NCBI GenBank assembly: GCA_021292105.1 | Contig: CM037868.1 | Location: 30,812,578 to 30,876,577 of the forward strand | Source of the DNA: Anadara kagoshimensis | Lineage: Eukaryota > Mollusca > Bivalvia > Arcoida > Arcidae | Direction: 5' to 3' | Length of the DNA stretch: 64,000 bases | Shown here: positions 24,721 to 38,779 of the stretch, piece after piece | How positions within the stretch are numbered: the first letter of the stretch is position 1 | Layout: each line of letters begins with the position of its first letter | Notes under the pieces: generated by a model | Databases searched by the model: none | What the model saw: only the letters and a program-made list of their open reading frames with translations | Told to the model about the DNA's origin: nothing | Translations under genes and position numbers: made by a program

Positions 24721-25626
24721 CACGTCATCAATAAGTTTTTTTTTATGTCACGTAGTATAAAACGTTTTCTCTACCTTTTTCTTAAAAGGCGTTTCCATAA
24801 TCTTTTGAAGAGATATATGTATATATATTGTTAAATTTCTTTTCAAAAAGCTCTTTCAACAGTCATAAAACACTTATATAACTTGTTTACAGATTTGATT
24901 TTCCAACTTGCTTTAAAAGGTTAAAAGATTAAAGAGCTGATACACTTATATATCAAACAAACAAAACTGTTTTATTCATAAATCAAGATATATTGAAATT
25001 TTGTTTTCCACATAATTATTTGGACGTCATAAAAAGTCTTGTATTGCTGATTTATAAATTTTCTTATGAAACACAGGGGTGAAAAGTTCTTATTTATTTA
25101 AATGGTATGTTCAAACTCTTTTCTGTTTTATCAGAATATGTCCCATAATTCAATTGAGACAGAGCAAGTTATACAGGTTCCCGTTGATTTAGTATAAAAG
25201 AAACCACTATTCATTCCAATGCTGATGCCAACATTGTAAACTCCAGATGACAGTGAAACCTAAATGAGATTTTCTTTTTTATAATTTCATTAGCCTAAAA
25301 AAATTGCTGAATTTCCTTTTACAATTTATAGACAATGGAATGTGAAATTTTGGTCATGATTATCATATCAATTACAGAATTATTCTTTTTAAAACCATAA
25401 AACTAGAGAATTCTCGTCCAAGAACCCAAGATTGCCGAGTTGTTATTTCCAAGATTTGACCTCGTGTCCTTGACCTTTGACCTTGACTCTTGACCATATA
25501 TATTTTCATCAATAATTTTAACTCCATTTTAAATATGAAAATAAAATTTCGTATAAACAATAATTTATCTTATTTTATTCATATTGATTGTGAATTAAGT
25601 AAATGAAGTTATGAATTAATAGATTG

Positions 25627-25975
25627 GCTGGTTGGTTGGTTCAATATTGCTTAACGTCGCAGCAATCATATTTTAGCTATTTGCGAAGAAACTTTTCATT
25701 AATCTCTATGGATTAATCTATGAACAATTTCGTATATGCATATGAAGTGCGAGTGTGTTGTATGGTCTGCCTTGTACTAGCGCGCACTCAGGGCGGCTTA
25801 AAGGTGCTAGCTCAGAGTCAGTATGCTGCAGACGACAAGCGTACCACTCCATCAGTCACTTTTTACTGACACTGGGTGAAGCAGACTAACGACAAGAAAA
25901 ATTCACTTTCCCACATGTTGTCTGAGTGGTACCCTGGATTTGTAGACTGCCGTCTTATCCATTAGGCCTTAGAGG
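25627..25975 (-). repeat. tRNA-Arg-like SINE in unit 5
   Basis: Minus-strand SINE, more diverged from the copies in units 1-4 and closer to the plus-strand copy at 13,505 (for example GTATGGTCTGCC and TATGCTGCAGACGAC segments). It is the mirror partner of that copy. Confidence 0.78.
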
Positions 25976-26204
25976 TCTACTATAATAGAGGAATACTGCA
26001 TAATGCGTCTAATGCAAATCATAGAAAGTACCGTGACTTGTGGTGGAATTATAGACCCTGTCTACAAAGTCGCCTATCAACAAAGGCCACTTTCAGTCAT
26101 TCCATCAAGTGGCCTTTGCAGACAGGTTTTATTGATAGACTTCTGTCGTCGAAAAAGCGAGATGTTGGCTTTGTTTTCTTGTTCTTTTTAAATGATTATA
26201 TCAA

Positions 26205-26352
26205 AAACAAACATACTAATCCATGTCCGAAGCACAATCCAGAAGCAAAGTAAAAACTTTGAATTGACAAGTCAGGTTAGATACCTGAACGTCCACCAGG
26301 GAAGTGAGGCCGGGTGCTCCGGAAAGGTAAACGCCTCCTGTTTAGCTAGCTA
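26205..26352 (+). repeat. E-family terminus, truncated
   Basis: Begins at the terminal motif and stops at TTTAGCTAGCTAC. Mirror partner of 13,137-13,285. Confidence 0.65.
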
Positions 26353-26914
26353 CTAGTATATAACATTTATGATTAAGTTTCTTTTATTTTTTCGCTTCAT
26401 AACATGCGTTGAAACGGTGCAGTTAGTCTCTTGTAGTGTGTACAGTTGATATGAGGTTTTTTAATTCATTACATTGACTGGTGTTTCACACTGAATGAGA
26501 AACTCGGACCAGTTGCGTTCTACTTTTATTTCATCACAGTGGAAATTAATTATTGAAACTTAATGAACCATCTTCTGAAAGAAATCGTGATACTGTCAGT
26601 AACCTTGGTTCTTATTTATATCTTTATTATCGATTTTAAAATTGACAGAAGTCAAGTTTTATGAGATAAAGTATTAAAAATAAGTTCTAATATTTTTAAA
26701 TTTTTTAGAATCCTAACATTTTTTTTTTATTTACAGACTCAAGATCATTTTCACGGACATAAAAAGCTGTGTTCGATTATTGGTAATGATTCGGTGATAC
26801 GTTTAGAGGAGCCTATAATATATCTTTCCTTTTGTTGGTATATGTGAAATCTAAGAATCAAATTCAAGTAAGAAATGTAAAATTATTCATTTTTATTTAT
26901 TCTGTTTTTATTAT

Positions 26915-27250
26915 TTTTCCCATGACGGGGATTTTGTACAAAGAAGCAGACTCCTTACAAATTAATTGTTGATCCACGGATATTTCAAGCCTAGACTAAT
27001 CAAGACCTCAAAATGTTTTATGGTCGTCATCACAGTATTGTTGATAAGTTTGATGTCTCTTTGTCCAGGATTGCCGTGGGTATATTTGACGTCCCAAAGT
27101 TCTATGTTTCTTCCACTAAAATTTTGATTACACACATGGCGGGTGTAGCTAGCTTAAATAGAAGGCGCTCGGCCTTCCGGAGCAGGCGGCCTCACTTTCT
27201 GGTGGAAGTTCACGTGTCTACTCCGAAAACAAACATACTAATCTATGTCC
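26915..27250 (-). repeat. E-family far-end and central segment, copy A
   Basis: Runs from GACGGGGATTTTGTACAAAG through the CCAGGATTGCC centre to a shortened terminal motif at about 27,226-27,245. It matches 32,890-33,215 in copy B. Confidence 0.6.
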
Positions 27251-27299
27251 AAATTACAATCCAGAAGCAAAGTTGTGCTGAATGATAGATTCGACTGGG

Positions 27300-28700
27300 C
27301 TAATGGTATCCTTGGGGAAAATTCCTCCAGCAGAGACACTGACCCAGTAGTCATAATCAAAAAACAAACATACTGATCCTAACTTGTCATTTCGTTTTTA
27401 CTCTGCTTCTTGTTTCTGATTCGGACATTGATTGCTATGTTTGTGTTTCATTAATACTTAAAGATGCAAAAATTTCACTATAGTTAAACAATTTTCATCT
27501 TTTGTAAAATAAGTTCTGTAATTAGTAGGGTTCTTCGACATAATATTCAAACCAACCCCTTCATGAAGTATTCAAGATATAGAATCAATAATGTTATGAC
27601 GAAGACCATTTTCCTGTATTGTATTTATCATCACCGAAAAATAGAATCTTTAAAGTTAAGGTTGAAATTTTGTCTCAGAAAGATAAACTTATTAATTATT
27701 TGTCACATATCATAATTTATACCGTATAAAACATGAAAACATAGATATATAAACTACAGATGTTTTTCAATTTTTTATTAGTAATATTATTTTAATAGAA
27801 ACAATATACTAAAGTTCCTAATAATTAAAATCTAAAAATCCTCATAAAACGAAGGTAACTGCCTCATGCAATTATAACTTAGGTATATTAGGAAGACGTT
27901 GTGCTTTCACAATTTTAGTCCAAGCACTACTGATCAGGAATTGTTTTCCGAAACGGCCGTCTAGTGCTGTAAAATGAACACGGATATACCATGTAATAAC
28001 GTCGCAAATTTATTTCTTTCATTATGGTAGAAAATATGAGCTAAAAAGGAATATTCATTGTACATGTTGTAATATCACAAGAAATCCTGGCGTTAATAAA
28101 TACACTATTAAATAACCATTCCACTGTTCATGTGGTTCTAATAAATTCATTACTTTATGACCGGTGATTCACATTGAAAGAACAATGAACCAGGTGCGTT
28201 CCAGAATCTTCTTTTATTTCTATTAAGACATTATTTATAAGACGTTTATGGACCTCTGATTCTTAAAGAAACTGTTGTATTTCAAAAAGTCAACTACGTG
28301 GTAATTAGTACGATTTTATTGCCGATGTCTGACGTAGATAATGCTGTCGAACCAGGTGTGAATCTTTTTTAAAGCTTTATTATACAAGAAATTAAATACT
28401 TTAAGTTTAGAAGTACTGTTTTTAGTTCTACCTAATTGATTATATGCGACTTTACTGATGTCTATCAGAAACAAACATAACAATCAAAAGTATTATTCAA
28501 AATAAAAGTAGAAACGTTGAAACTGAAAAACCAAGTTAAACTTATCTTACAGCAATTTCACAGTCAATAGACAATGAATTCTCATATTTCATATTTTCAC
28601 AAATTTCTGTCAAAACACCTATTTAAGTACACTTATGTTTTCACTTTAATCCAACCGAATCGTGAAAAAATCGTGTTAAAAGCATGAAAAATGGCATAAT
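27300..28700. other. Non-coding sequence of copy A
   Basis: Matches 33,250-34,640 and, inverted, about 9,990-11,105. No gene recognised. Confidence 0.5.
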
Positions 28701-30604
28701 TATATTCATGATATGAAATTTTTTTCAGATATGGGGCCAACCAAAAAATCCAAAATGGTCCCTATTTTCTATACGGTGGACATAATGGCCACCAAAATCA
28801 TATATAGTGTATTTAAAGTGTCTTATTACCTATTTTATCACATATTTACAGAAATTGATTTTGTTTTTATCAGCTTATTATAAATTTAAGTTATATGTGG
28901 TAATGTTTTTAAATTCAAGATCGCTGTCATTTCTAATATGGCGGAAAAATTCTCGCAAAAATAACATAAAGTGTATTTAAAATGTGTTGTTACCAAATTT
29001 AATCACACATACACAGTAATTTATTTTGTTTTTAGCCTCCTTATTGTTTGTAGATACATCCGGTGAAGTTTTGAAATGCAGTTCTTCGAAAAATCATAGA
29101 AAAATACGCTTATCGTTAATAATGCGATGTTATGATGACGTCCATAAAACTTTTTGAAGGCCTTGATACATCTAGGCCGCTAATATCATTGCGTCAACAA
29201 TGTATTAGTTAGCAGCTTGCTTCATTGCATACAGTTCTCATAGTGGGAAAAGTTTTACCCTACTGTATTGGTTGTGAATCAAATACACCATAAGCAGGAG
29301 AAATAGGTACATTGCTGCATAGGAAAGGAGTTTTGACAATGTTAACATATTTTGTATTAATGAGAGATCTTGGCTTTGATGAAATAAAGTGAAATATACA
29401 TGTACTATATACAAAACTAGTAAATAACCCTATACAACAATGCGTGTTGCTTCAGAATAAAGTTGAAAAACAAAATGATAAATCAGTAATTTGAGCTTTT
29501 TATGACACTGAGAATTCTTTTAAAATGATAAAAATAGTTGAAAAACAAATATATCACCTGGAGAGATAGAAAAATCAAGTAAAAGCTAGGGTTAGTTCTG
29601 TCATACAAATAATTCTCTTTTATGTTTGATATTTCAATATTTTAATATAGTAAGGCAATAAACAATACGTTTAACTCCCTATATATCAAAACATTTTGAT
29701 TTTATTTTTTAGTAACGTCCATCAGCTGATTTGAACATTATAAAATGCTATAATGCGTTAAAAGAAATTACGAAAATATAAATCAGTAAGAATATTTCTT
29801 TTATATGTTCTTATATTACATGTGTAAAATGAATCTAAATACATATCTTCGTCATAATAAATGTAAGTTCTACGATAGATAATCGTATAGTTATACCACA
29901 AGGCATTTTTGCAGATTACAAAATCCATGTTTTAGAACATAAAGATATGGTAGGCAACTGGTTTTACGGTTTACAGAAACTAATTATCACTAATTATAGT
30001 CGTATAGAGACCTAGTATGAGACAAATTGGCTTCTAATTTAACCTTATACACACAAGTTTAGTTTAATAGATAATTAAGTCCGCTTACAAACTGACCATG
30101 ATATCAGGATACTCATTAATTAGACATTTGGATATAATCAACAAAAAATATATTAAAAAATCGAAAAATCTAAATAATTATTATTATAAGAAGTAAAAAG
30201 AAGACGAAAAATAGAATAATATTAATTATGATTGTATTAGATATACTTATATTTATAGTAATAATAATACATGCTAAGAACCCTAATATATTCCAGTCAA
30301 CTTACCAGTAATCTTTTAATAAAGATATAACAGATTTAACTGTTAAGACAGGTAACATAAACAGAAATATGTGCTATGGCAGTTTTTAGAGCAAACACAG
30401 GTGAAATATGATAAAGTGATTGTAATTGTGTAAAGTTCTTTTACTTCATGTGATATTCAGAGGTCTATAAGTTGGATGTAAGTCAAAATAAAGATCAAAT
30501 TATAGATTTAAAAGATATCCGGTCACAAAAAACAGAACTTTTAGTACTATATGAAAGATTACATAATAAAGAGTCGATTTAAGTACAATTGTTTTTAATC
30601 ACTT

Positions 30605-30870
30605 TCATCACAGTATTGTTAATAAGTTTGATGTCTCTGTGTCCAGGATTGCCCTGGAAATATTTGACGTCTTATACTTCCATATTCCTTTCCTTTCAAC
30701 GTGGTTGTTGTAGCTAGCTAAACAGGAGGTACTTACCCTTCCAGACCACCCGGCCTCACTTCCCTGGTTGAAGTTTACGTGTGTAACCTGACATGTTAGT
30801 TCCAAAGTTTTACTTTGCTTCTGGATTGTGATTCGGACATGGATTAGTATGTTTGTTTTTGATTGTGCCT
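30605..30870 (-). repeat. E-family repeat with open frame, copy A
   Basis: Minus-strand copy. Its 65-codon open frame agrees with the plus-strand copy at 7,941 except where a short segment (NHVERKGIWKYK) replaces the RHTCNQN part. Confidence 0.65.
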
Positions 30871-32560
30871 TTTTTCAGCGTAAAATAAATCCTAAAATTG
30901 TTAAAAATACGGTGTTACCTTCCTTTTGTAGTAAAGGGCACAAAACTGGAAGTGACGCAGGTGTTATCCATGCAATATAGTAATTAAAGCTTGTAGAGTG
31001 AACTGTATATATTACCCAGATCCATCAGTAGTAATTTCCTTCAGCAAATAATAATAATGATAAATAAATAATTAATTAAATAAATAACTAAATTGAAAAA
31101 TAACGCTTTATGTGTAGTTTTATGTTATATTTATAGTAAAAAAAACAATGTCTGTCAGATTACAAATTAATTTTACTGTCAGAACAAACGATCTCTATAA
31201 AGAAATGGTTCCTATAGAAAATATAACTGTAAAATAAAACGCAACTTGGGGCAAGACACCCCTTTATCCTGTCAATAAATCTAAATCTCGTAGGGTTTTG
31301 TCTGAATAATGACAACATCCAGATGATTATATGAAAAGTTAAAAGCCATCTTTTTGTTTGATTTAGGGTATAAATGTTCACTTTTTCGTTTTGTATGCAC
31401 AATCTTTTCTTAGCTTAGATTTTTGGTCACTTACATTTGGGAATAATTTGTTATCTCGTTTTTTTAATTTCTGATAAATATTTTTTGAGGAAACTAAACA
31501 CGAACATTTTTATGTAATAAAAAGGAATTACTCTTACTCTCTCATCCAAAAATAACTATCAATATTTGACATAGATTATTATTATAATCATCATGTCAAA
31601 TTTTATTTATTGATTTAAAATATTGACGTGACTGCAGTATTTAAAAGTGAATTCCTGCATTAATGCTCTCAATGTATGCAACAAAAATGGATTTTTTTAC
31701 AAACAATTGTCTTCGATTTCATCAACATTACGGACAAATATACAAAATTGTTGGTAAAATACAATATTGAAGATCAACCGCTGTTTTAGCTGAAATGTAA
31801 TTAAATTTTATCGTTACGATGGTTTTATGGAAACAAGCATATTAATCCATGTCAAATTCACAATCCTAAAGCAAACAAAAACTTTAATTCCGGCATATTA
31901 AAATAAACACGTGAAAAACAACTAGGAAAGTGATGTTGGATGCTCCGGAAGGGTACGCAATTAATTTTTGTAAGAAATTAATTTTTTGAATAATTTGAGT
32001 TTGTAATGACCAAATTTAGACATGTGTATCGATTTCTGGATGACGTTGTAAATAAAACTGTTACTGTGAAAAGATGAACATACAATAATATACAAGAGCA
32101 CATGTTGGAAAAATGTAGAATGTTGCATATAAAAAGCTTCGTAAAGTCATTTAAATAAACATGAATAAGGTGACTTTATAAAAATAAATAGTTGAGTTTG
32201 AATAATATTTTTTCGGCACAAAAATTAGGGTTTTACAATTTATAGATTTTTTCAAAATCAAATCAAGTATTTAAATAACAAGTTAGCCGTCATCCATAAT
32301 ACGATGACATCATTTATAACAAGTCCATTCATGCGAGCGTAACCAAGCAGATATGACCAATCAAAATGATTGAAACAAATAGGAATAGGATTTTTTTATA
32401 TGACACAAATCCAAAAATCAATCAATAAATAAATAAATAAATAAATAAGAAAGAGATCAGGAATTGAACGTGAAATAATTCTATGTACTATTTATGATTA
32501 TGAAAGATAGCCCTTTTACAGAACCACGAGTACATATTATATATGTAATCCTTACATACA
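30870..32560. other. Non-coding sequence of copy A
   Basis: Matches about 36,965-38,650 in copy B and, inverted, 6,270-7,940. It includes a diverged E terminus at about 31,830-31,960. No gene seen. Confidence 0.5.
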
Positions 32561-32562
32561 AT

Positions 32563-32652
32563 ATATATATATATATATATATATTAAACATCAGAAAACA
32601 TCTCATATATTTTTTTAATTATTGATTTGTTTTTTGTTTTTTTTTTATTTTT

Positions 32653-32686
<34 letters not shown>

Positions 32687-32690
32687 TAGA
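32563..32690. repeat. (AT)n and T-rich junction between tandem copies A and B
   Basis: About 12 AT repeats, then an interrupted T tract from about 32,604 to 32,685. The A/B duplication boundary sits here. Low-complexity tracts at the junction suggest slippage or unequal exchange. Confidence 0.85.
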
Positions 32691-32889
32691 ATAAACGTTA
32701 TCTAAAATAAGACTCAAGATCATTTTTACGGATATAAAAATCTATGTTCGATTATTAATAATGATTCGGTGATACGATTAGAGGAACCTATAAGATATCT
32801 TTCCTTTTGTTGGTATATGTGAAATCTAGGAATCATACAAGTAAGAAATGTAAAATTATTCATTCTTATTTATTCTGTTTTTATTATTT

Positions 32890-33215
32890 TTCCCACGACG
32901 GGGATTTTGTACAAAGAAGCAGACTGCTTACAAATTAATTGTTGATCCAGGGATATTTTAAGCCTAGGCTAATCAAGACCTCAAAATGTTTTATAGTCGT
33001 CATCACAGTATTGTTAAGTTTGATGTCTCTTTGTCCAGGATTGCCCTGGGTATATTTGACCTCTCATAGTTCCATGTTTCTTCCACTCAAATTTTGATTA
33101 CACACGTGGCGGGTATAGCTAGCTTAAATAGAAGGCGCTTAGCCTTCCGGAGGAGGCGGCCTCACTTTCTGGTGGAAGTTCACGTGTCTGACCCAAAAAC
33201 AAACATACTAATCAT
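32890..33215 (-). repeat. E-family far-end and central segment, copy B
   Basis: Counterpart of 26,915-27,250, with the same order of motifs and a degenerate terminus. Confidence 0.6.
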
Positions 33216-33249
33216 TACTGTCCGAAACACAATCCAGAAGCAAAGTTGT

Positions 33250-36200
33250 GCTGAATAATAGATGCGACTGGGCTAATGGTATCCTCGGGAAAAATTCCAC
33301 CAGCAGAGACATCGACCCAGTAGTAATAATCAAAAACAAACATACTAATCCTAACTTGTCATTTCCAAAGTTTTTACCCTGCTTCTTGATTCTGATTCGG
33401 ACATTATTTGCTATGTTTTTGTTTGATTAATACTTAAAGATGCAAAGATTCCCCTATAGTTAAACCTATTTTCATCTTTTGTAAAATAAGTTCTGTAATT
33501 AGTAGGCTTCTTCGACATAATATTCAAACCAACCCATTCATGAATTATTCAAGGTATAGAATCAATATTGTTATGATGAAGACCATTTTTCATGTATTGT
33601 ATTTATCATCATCGAAAAAAGAATCTTTCAAAAAAGTAAAGGTTGTTTCAGATTGACAAACTTATTAATTATTTTTCACATATCATAATTTATACCGTAT
33701 AAAACATGGAAACATAGATATATAAACATCGAATATTTTTCTTTTTTTATTATTCATAATATTTTGATAGAAACAATATACTAAAGTTCCTCATAGGTAA
33801 AATCTGAAAATTCTCATAAATCGAAGGTACACTCTCTCATGCAAGTATTACTTAGGTATATAAGAAAGAAGTTGTGCTTTCACAATTTTGGTCCAAACAC
33901 TATTCATGAGAAATCGTATTCCGAAACGGCCGTTTAGTGCTGTAAAATGAATACGAATATACCATGTAATAAAGTCGCAAATTTATTTCTTTCATTATGG
34001 TAGAAAATATTACAATTCATTGTAAATGTTGTAATCCTGGCGTTAATAAATACACTATTAAATTACCATTCATCTGTTCATGTGGTTCTAATAAATTCAT
34101 TACTTTATGACCGGTGTTTCACATTGAAAGAAAGATAAATCCAGGTGCGTTCCAGAATCTTCTTTTATTTTCATAAAGACATTATTTATAAGACGTTTAT
34201 GGACCTCTAATTCTAAAAGAAACCGCTGTATTTCAAAAAGACAACTTCGTGGTAACTAGTACGATTTTATTTGCCGATGACCGACGTAGAAAATGCTGTC
34301 GAACAAGGTGTGAATCTTTTTTAAAGCTTTATTATACAAGAAATTAAATACTTTAAGTTTAGAAGTACTGTTTTTAGTTCTATCTAATTGATTATATGCG
34401 ACTTTACTGATGTCTATCAAAAACAAACATAACAATCAAAAGTATTATACAAAATAAAAGTAGAAATGTTGAAACTGATAAACCAAGTTCAACTTATCTT
34501 ACAGCTATTTAACATTCAATAAAAAATGAAATTCTCATATTTCATAGTTTCACAAATTTCTGTTACCACACCTATTTAAGTACACTTATGTTTTCACTTT
34601 AATCCAACAGAATCGTGAAAAAAATCGTGTTACAAGCATAAAAATTGTCATAAATATTATTCATAATATGCAGATTATTTTAAGATATGGGGCCAACCAA
34701 AAAATCCAATATGGCCCTATTTTCTATATAGTGGCCATTTTGGCCACAAAAATCACATATAGTGTATTTAAAGTGTCTTATTACCTATTTTCATTACATA
34801 TTTACAGAAATTAATTTTGTTTTTTTTACCAGCTTATTATTAATTTTAGTTATTTGGGTAATGTTTTTAAATTCAAGATCGCTGCCATTTCTAATATGGC
34901 GGAAAAATTGCCGCAAAAATAACTTAAGTGTATTTAAAATATGTTGTTACCAAATTTGATCACACATACACAGTAATTTATTTTGTTTTAAGCCTGCTTA
35001 TTGTTTGTAGATATATCCGGTGAAGTTTTGAAATTCATTTATTAAATACACTTATTGGAGATTAAGTTGTAATTTATATGAAACAGGAAGATAACGCACG
35101 AAAATGTGATCAAAATAGATGACGTATTCGTTGGCAATAAAATTTACTGTTAGATAAATGCCATTCTTTGAAAAATCATAGAAAAAATACGCTTATCGTT
35201 AATTATGCGATGTTATGATGACGTCCATGAAGGCATTGATACATCTAGGCCTCTAATATCATTGCGTCAACAATGTATTAGTTAGCAGCTTGCTTCATTG
35301 CATACAGTTCTCATATTGGGAAAAGTTTTACCCTACCGTATTGGTTGTGAATTAAATACACCATAAGCAGGAGAAATAGGTACATTGCTGCATAGAAAAG
35401 AAGTTTTGACAATATGAACATATTTTATATTAATGAGAGATCTTGTCTTTGATGTAATAAAGTGAAATATACATGTATATGTGTTATCTAAATCTAAATT
35501 TAATACAAACTTTAACAAAACTAGTAAATAACCCTATACAACAATGCGTGTTGCTTCAGAATAAAGTTGAAAAACAAAATGATAAATCAGTAATTTGAGC
35601 TTTTTATGACACTGAGAATTCTTTTAAAATGATAAAAATAGTTGAAAAACAAATTTATCACCTGGATAGATAGAAAAATCAAGTAAAATCTAGGGTTAGT
35701 TCTGTCATACAAACAATTCTCTTTTATGTTTGATATTTCAATATTTTTATATAGTAAGGCAATAAACAATACGTTTAACTCCCTACATATCAAAACTTTT
35801 TGATTTTAGTTTTTAGTAACGTCCATCAGCTGTTTTGAGCATTATAAAATGCTATAATGCGTTCAAAGAAATTACGAAAATATAAATCAGTAAGAATATT
35901 TCTTTTATATGTTCTTATATTACATGTGTAAAATGAATCTAAATACATATCTTCGTCATAAGAAATGTAAATTCTACGATAGATAATCGTATAGTTATAC
36001 CACAAGGCATTTTTGCAGAATACAAAATCCATGTTTTAGAACATAAAGATATGGTAGGCAACTGGTTTTGCGGTTTACAGAAACTAATTATCACTAATTA
36101 TAGTCGTATAGAGACCTAGTATGAGACAAATTAGCTTCTAATTTAACCTTATACATACAGGTTTAGTTTAATAGATAATTAAGTCCGCTTACAAACTGAC

Positions 36201-36700
36201 CATGATATCAGGATACTCATCAATTAGACGTTTGGATATAAATCAACAAAAAATATATTAAAAAATCGAGAAATCTAAAGAATTATTATTATAAGAAGTG
36301 AAAGGAAGACAAAAAATACAATAATATTAATTGTGATTGTATTAGATATAATAATAATTATAGTAATAATAATACATGCTAAGAACCCTAATATATTCCA
36401 GTCAATGTACCGGTAATCTTTTAATAAAGATATAGCAGATTTAACTGTTAAGACAGGTAACATAAACAGAAATATGTGCTATGGCAGTTTTTAGAGCAAA
36501 CACAGGTGAAAGATGATAAAGTGATTGTAATTGTGTAAAGTTCTTTTACTTCATGTGATATTCGGAGGTCTATAAGTTGGATGTAGACCGATATAAAGAT
36601 CAAATTATAGATTTAAAAGATGTCACCAAAAACAGAACTTTTAGTACTATATGAAAGATTACATAATAAAGAGTCGATTTAAGTACAATTGTTTTAATCA
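33250..36700. other. Non-coding sequence of copy B
   Basis: Direct match to copy A and inverted match to the left arm (about 8,230-11,100). Short open frames are not preserved in the three copies. No gene recognised. Confidence 0.5.
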
Positions 36701-36707
36701 CTTTCAT

Positions 36708-36965
36708 CACAGTATTGTTAATAAGTTTGATGTCTCTGTGTCCAGAATTGCCCTGGAAATATTTGACGTCTTATACTTCCATATTCCTTTCCTTTCAACG
36801 TGGTTGTTGTAGCTAGCTAAACAGGAGGTACTTACCCTTCCGGACCACCCGGCCTCACTTCCCTGGTTGAAGTTCACGTGTGTAACCTGACATGTTAGTT
36901 CCAAAGTTTTACTTTGCTTCTGGATTGTGATTCGGACATGGATTAGTATGTTTGTTTTTGATTGT
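36708..36965 (-). repeat. E-family repeat with open frame, copy B
   Basis: Nearly identical to 30,605-30,870. The open frame is extended upstream here to 111 codons, running into non-repeat sequence. Confidence 0.65.
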
Positions 36966-38648
36966 GCCTTTTTCAGCGTAAAATAAAATCCTAAAATTGT
37001 TAAAAATACGGTGTTACCTTCCTTTTGTAGTAAAGGGCACAAAACTGGAAGTGACGCAGGTGTTATCCATGCAATATAGTAATTAAAGCTTGTAGAGTGA
37101 ACTGTATATATTACCCAGATCCATCGGTAGTAATTTCCTTCAGCAAATAATAATAATGATAAATAAATAATTAAATAAATAAATAACTAAATTGAAAAAT
37201 AACGCTTTATGTGTAGTTTTATGTTATACTTATAGTAAAAAAACAATGTCTGTCAGATTACAAATTAATTTTACTGTCAGAACAAACGATCTCTATAATG
37301 AAATGGTTCCTATGGAAAATATAACTGTAAAATAAAACGAAACTTGGGGCAAGACACTTCTTTATCCTGTCAATAAATCTAAATCTCGTAGGGTTTTGTC
37401 TGAATAATGACCACATCCAGATGATTATATGAAAAAGTTAAAAACCACCTTTTTGTTTGATTTAGGATATAAATGATCCCTTTTTCGTTTTGTGTGCACA
37501 ATCTTTTCTTAGCTTAGATTTTTGGTCACTTAAATTTGGGAATAATTTGTTATCTCGTTTTTTAATTTCTGATAAATATTTTTTGAGAAAACTAAACACG
37601 AACATTTTTATGTAATAACTATTTTTAAGGAATTACTCTTACTTTGTCATTCATACATAACTATCAATATTTGACATAGATTTTTATTATAATCATCATG
37701 TCAAATTTTATTTATTGATTTAAAATATTGACGTGACTGCAGTATTTAAAAGTGAATTCCTACATAAATGATCTCAATGTATGCAACAAAGATGGTTTTC
37801 TTGACAAATAATTGTCTTGTTTTTATCGAAATCACGGAGAAATATACGAAATTGTAGGTAAAATACAAGATTAAAGATCAACCGCTGTTTTAGCTTAAAG
37901 TTATTTAATTTTATCTTCATGATGTTTTAATGAAAACAAGCATATTAATCCATGTCCAAATCACAATTCCAAAGGAAACAAAAACTTTACTTCCGGCATA
38001 TCAAATTAAACACGTGAAAAACAACTAGGAAAGTGATGTTCGGTGCTCCAGAAGGGTAAGGAATTAATTTCTTATAAGAAATTAATTTTGTGAGTAATTT
38101 GAGTTTGTAATGACCAAATTAAAACATGTATATTGATTTCTGGATGACGTTGTAAATAAAACTGTTACTGTGATAAGATAAACATACAATTATATACAAG
38201 AGCACATGTTGATAAATGTAGAATGTTGCATATAATATGTTTCGTAAAGTCATTTTAAAAAACATCAATAAGGCGACTTTATAAAAATAAATAGTTGAGT
38301 TTAAATAATATTTTTCCGGCACAAAAATAAGGGTTTTACTATTTATAGATTTTTTTCAAAATCATATCAAGTATTTAAATAACAAGTTAGCCGTCATCCA
38401 TAATACGATGACGTCATTTATAACAAGTCTATTCATGTGAGCGTAACCAAGAAGATATGACCAATCAAAATAATTGAAACAAATAGGAATTGGATTTTTT
38501 TATATGACACAAATCCAAAAATCAGTAATAAATAAATAAGAAAGAGTTCAGGAATCGAACTTGAATTAATTATTATAACTATTTATGATCATGAAAGATA
38601 ACCCTTTTACAGAACCACAAGTACATATTATATATGTAATCCTTACAT

Positions 38649-38652
<4 letters not shown>

Positions 38653-38731
<79 letters not shown>
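38653..38731. repeat. (AT)n microsatellite
   Basis: About 38 AT repeats. The YIYIYI open frames on both strands are products of this tract, not proteins. Confidence 0.97.
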
Positions 38732-38733
<2 letters not shown>

Positions 38734-38779
38734 CATCAGAAACATCATTGTAACTTTACCTTTTGTTATCTCTTTCATA

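Larger units (their letters stand above)
22906..26135 (+). repeat. Central array unit 5 (3.23 kb), the fullest unit
   Basis: Carries both the piggyBac-type insertion and the minisatellite stretch, followed by the common body, SINE and hairpin. Its right part (about 24,500 onward) is also the innermost part of the right palindrome arm, so this unit links the array to the inverted duplication. It is probably closest to the ancestral unit layout after insertion. Confidence 0.82.
26738..32600. repeat. Tandem duplication, copy A (~5.9 kb)
   Basis: Begins ACTCAAGATCATTTT and runs to the short AT tract at 32,563-32,586. It matches copy B (32,706-38,750) in direct orientation. Relative to B and to the left arm, copy A lacks about 150 bp near 29,080 (the segment present at 35,040-35,190 and 9,650-9,790). 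B is therefore nearer the form shared with the left arm. Confidence 0.85.
32706..38750. repeat. Tandem duplication, copy B (~6.0 kb)
   Basis: Direct repeat of copy A. It continues without a break into the outer right arm, so B is the original-position copy and A the added one. Its (AT)n tract (38,653-38,731) is much longer than in copy A. Confidence 0.85.
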
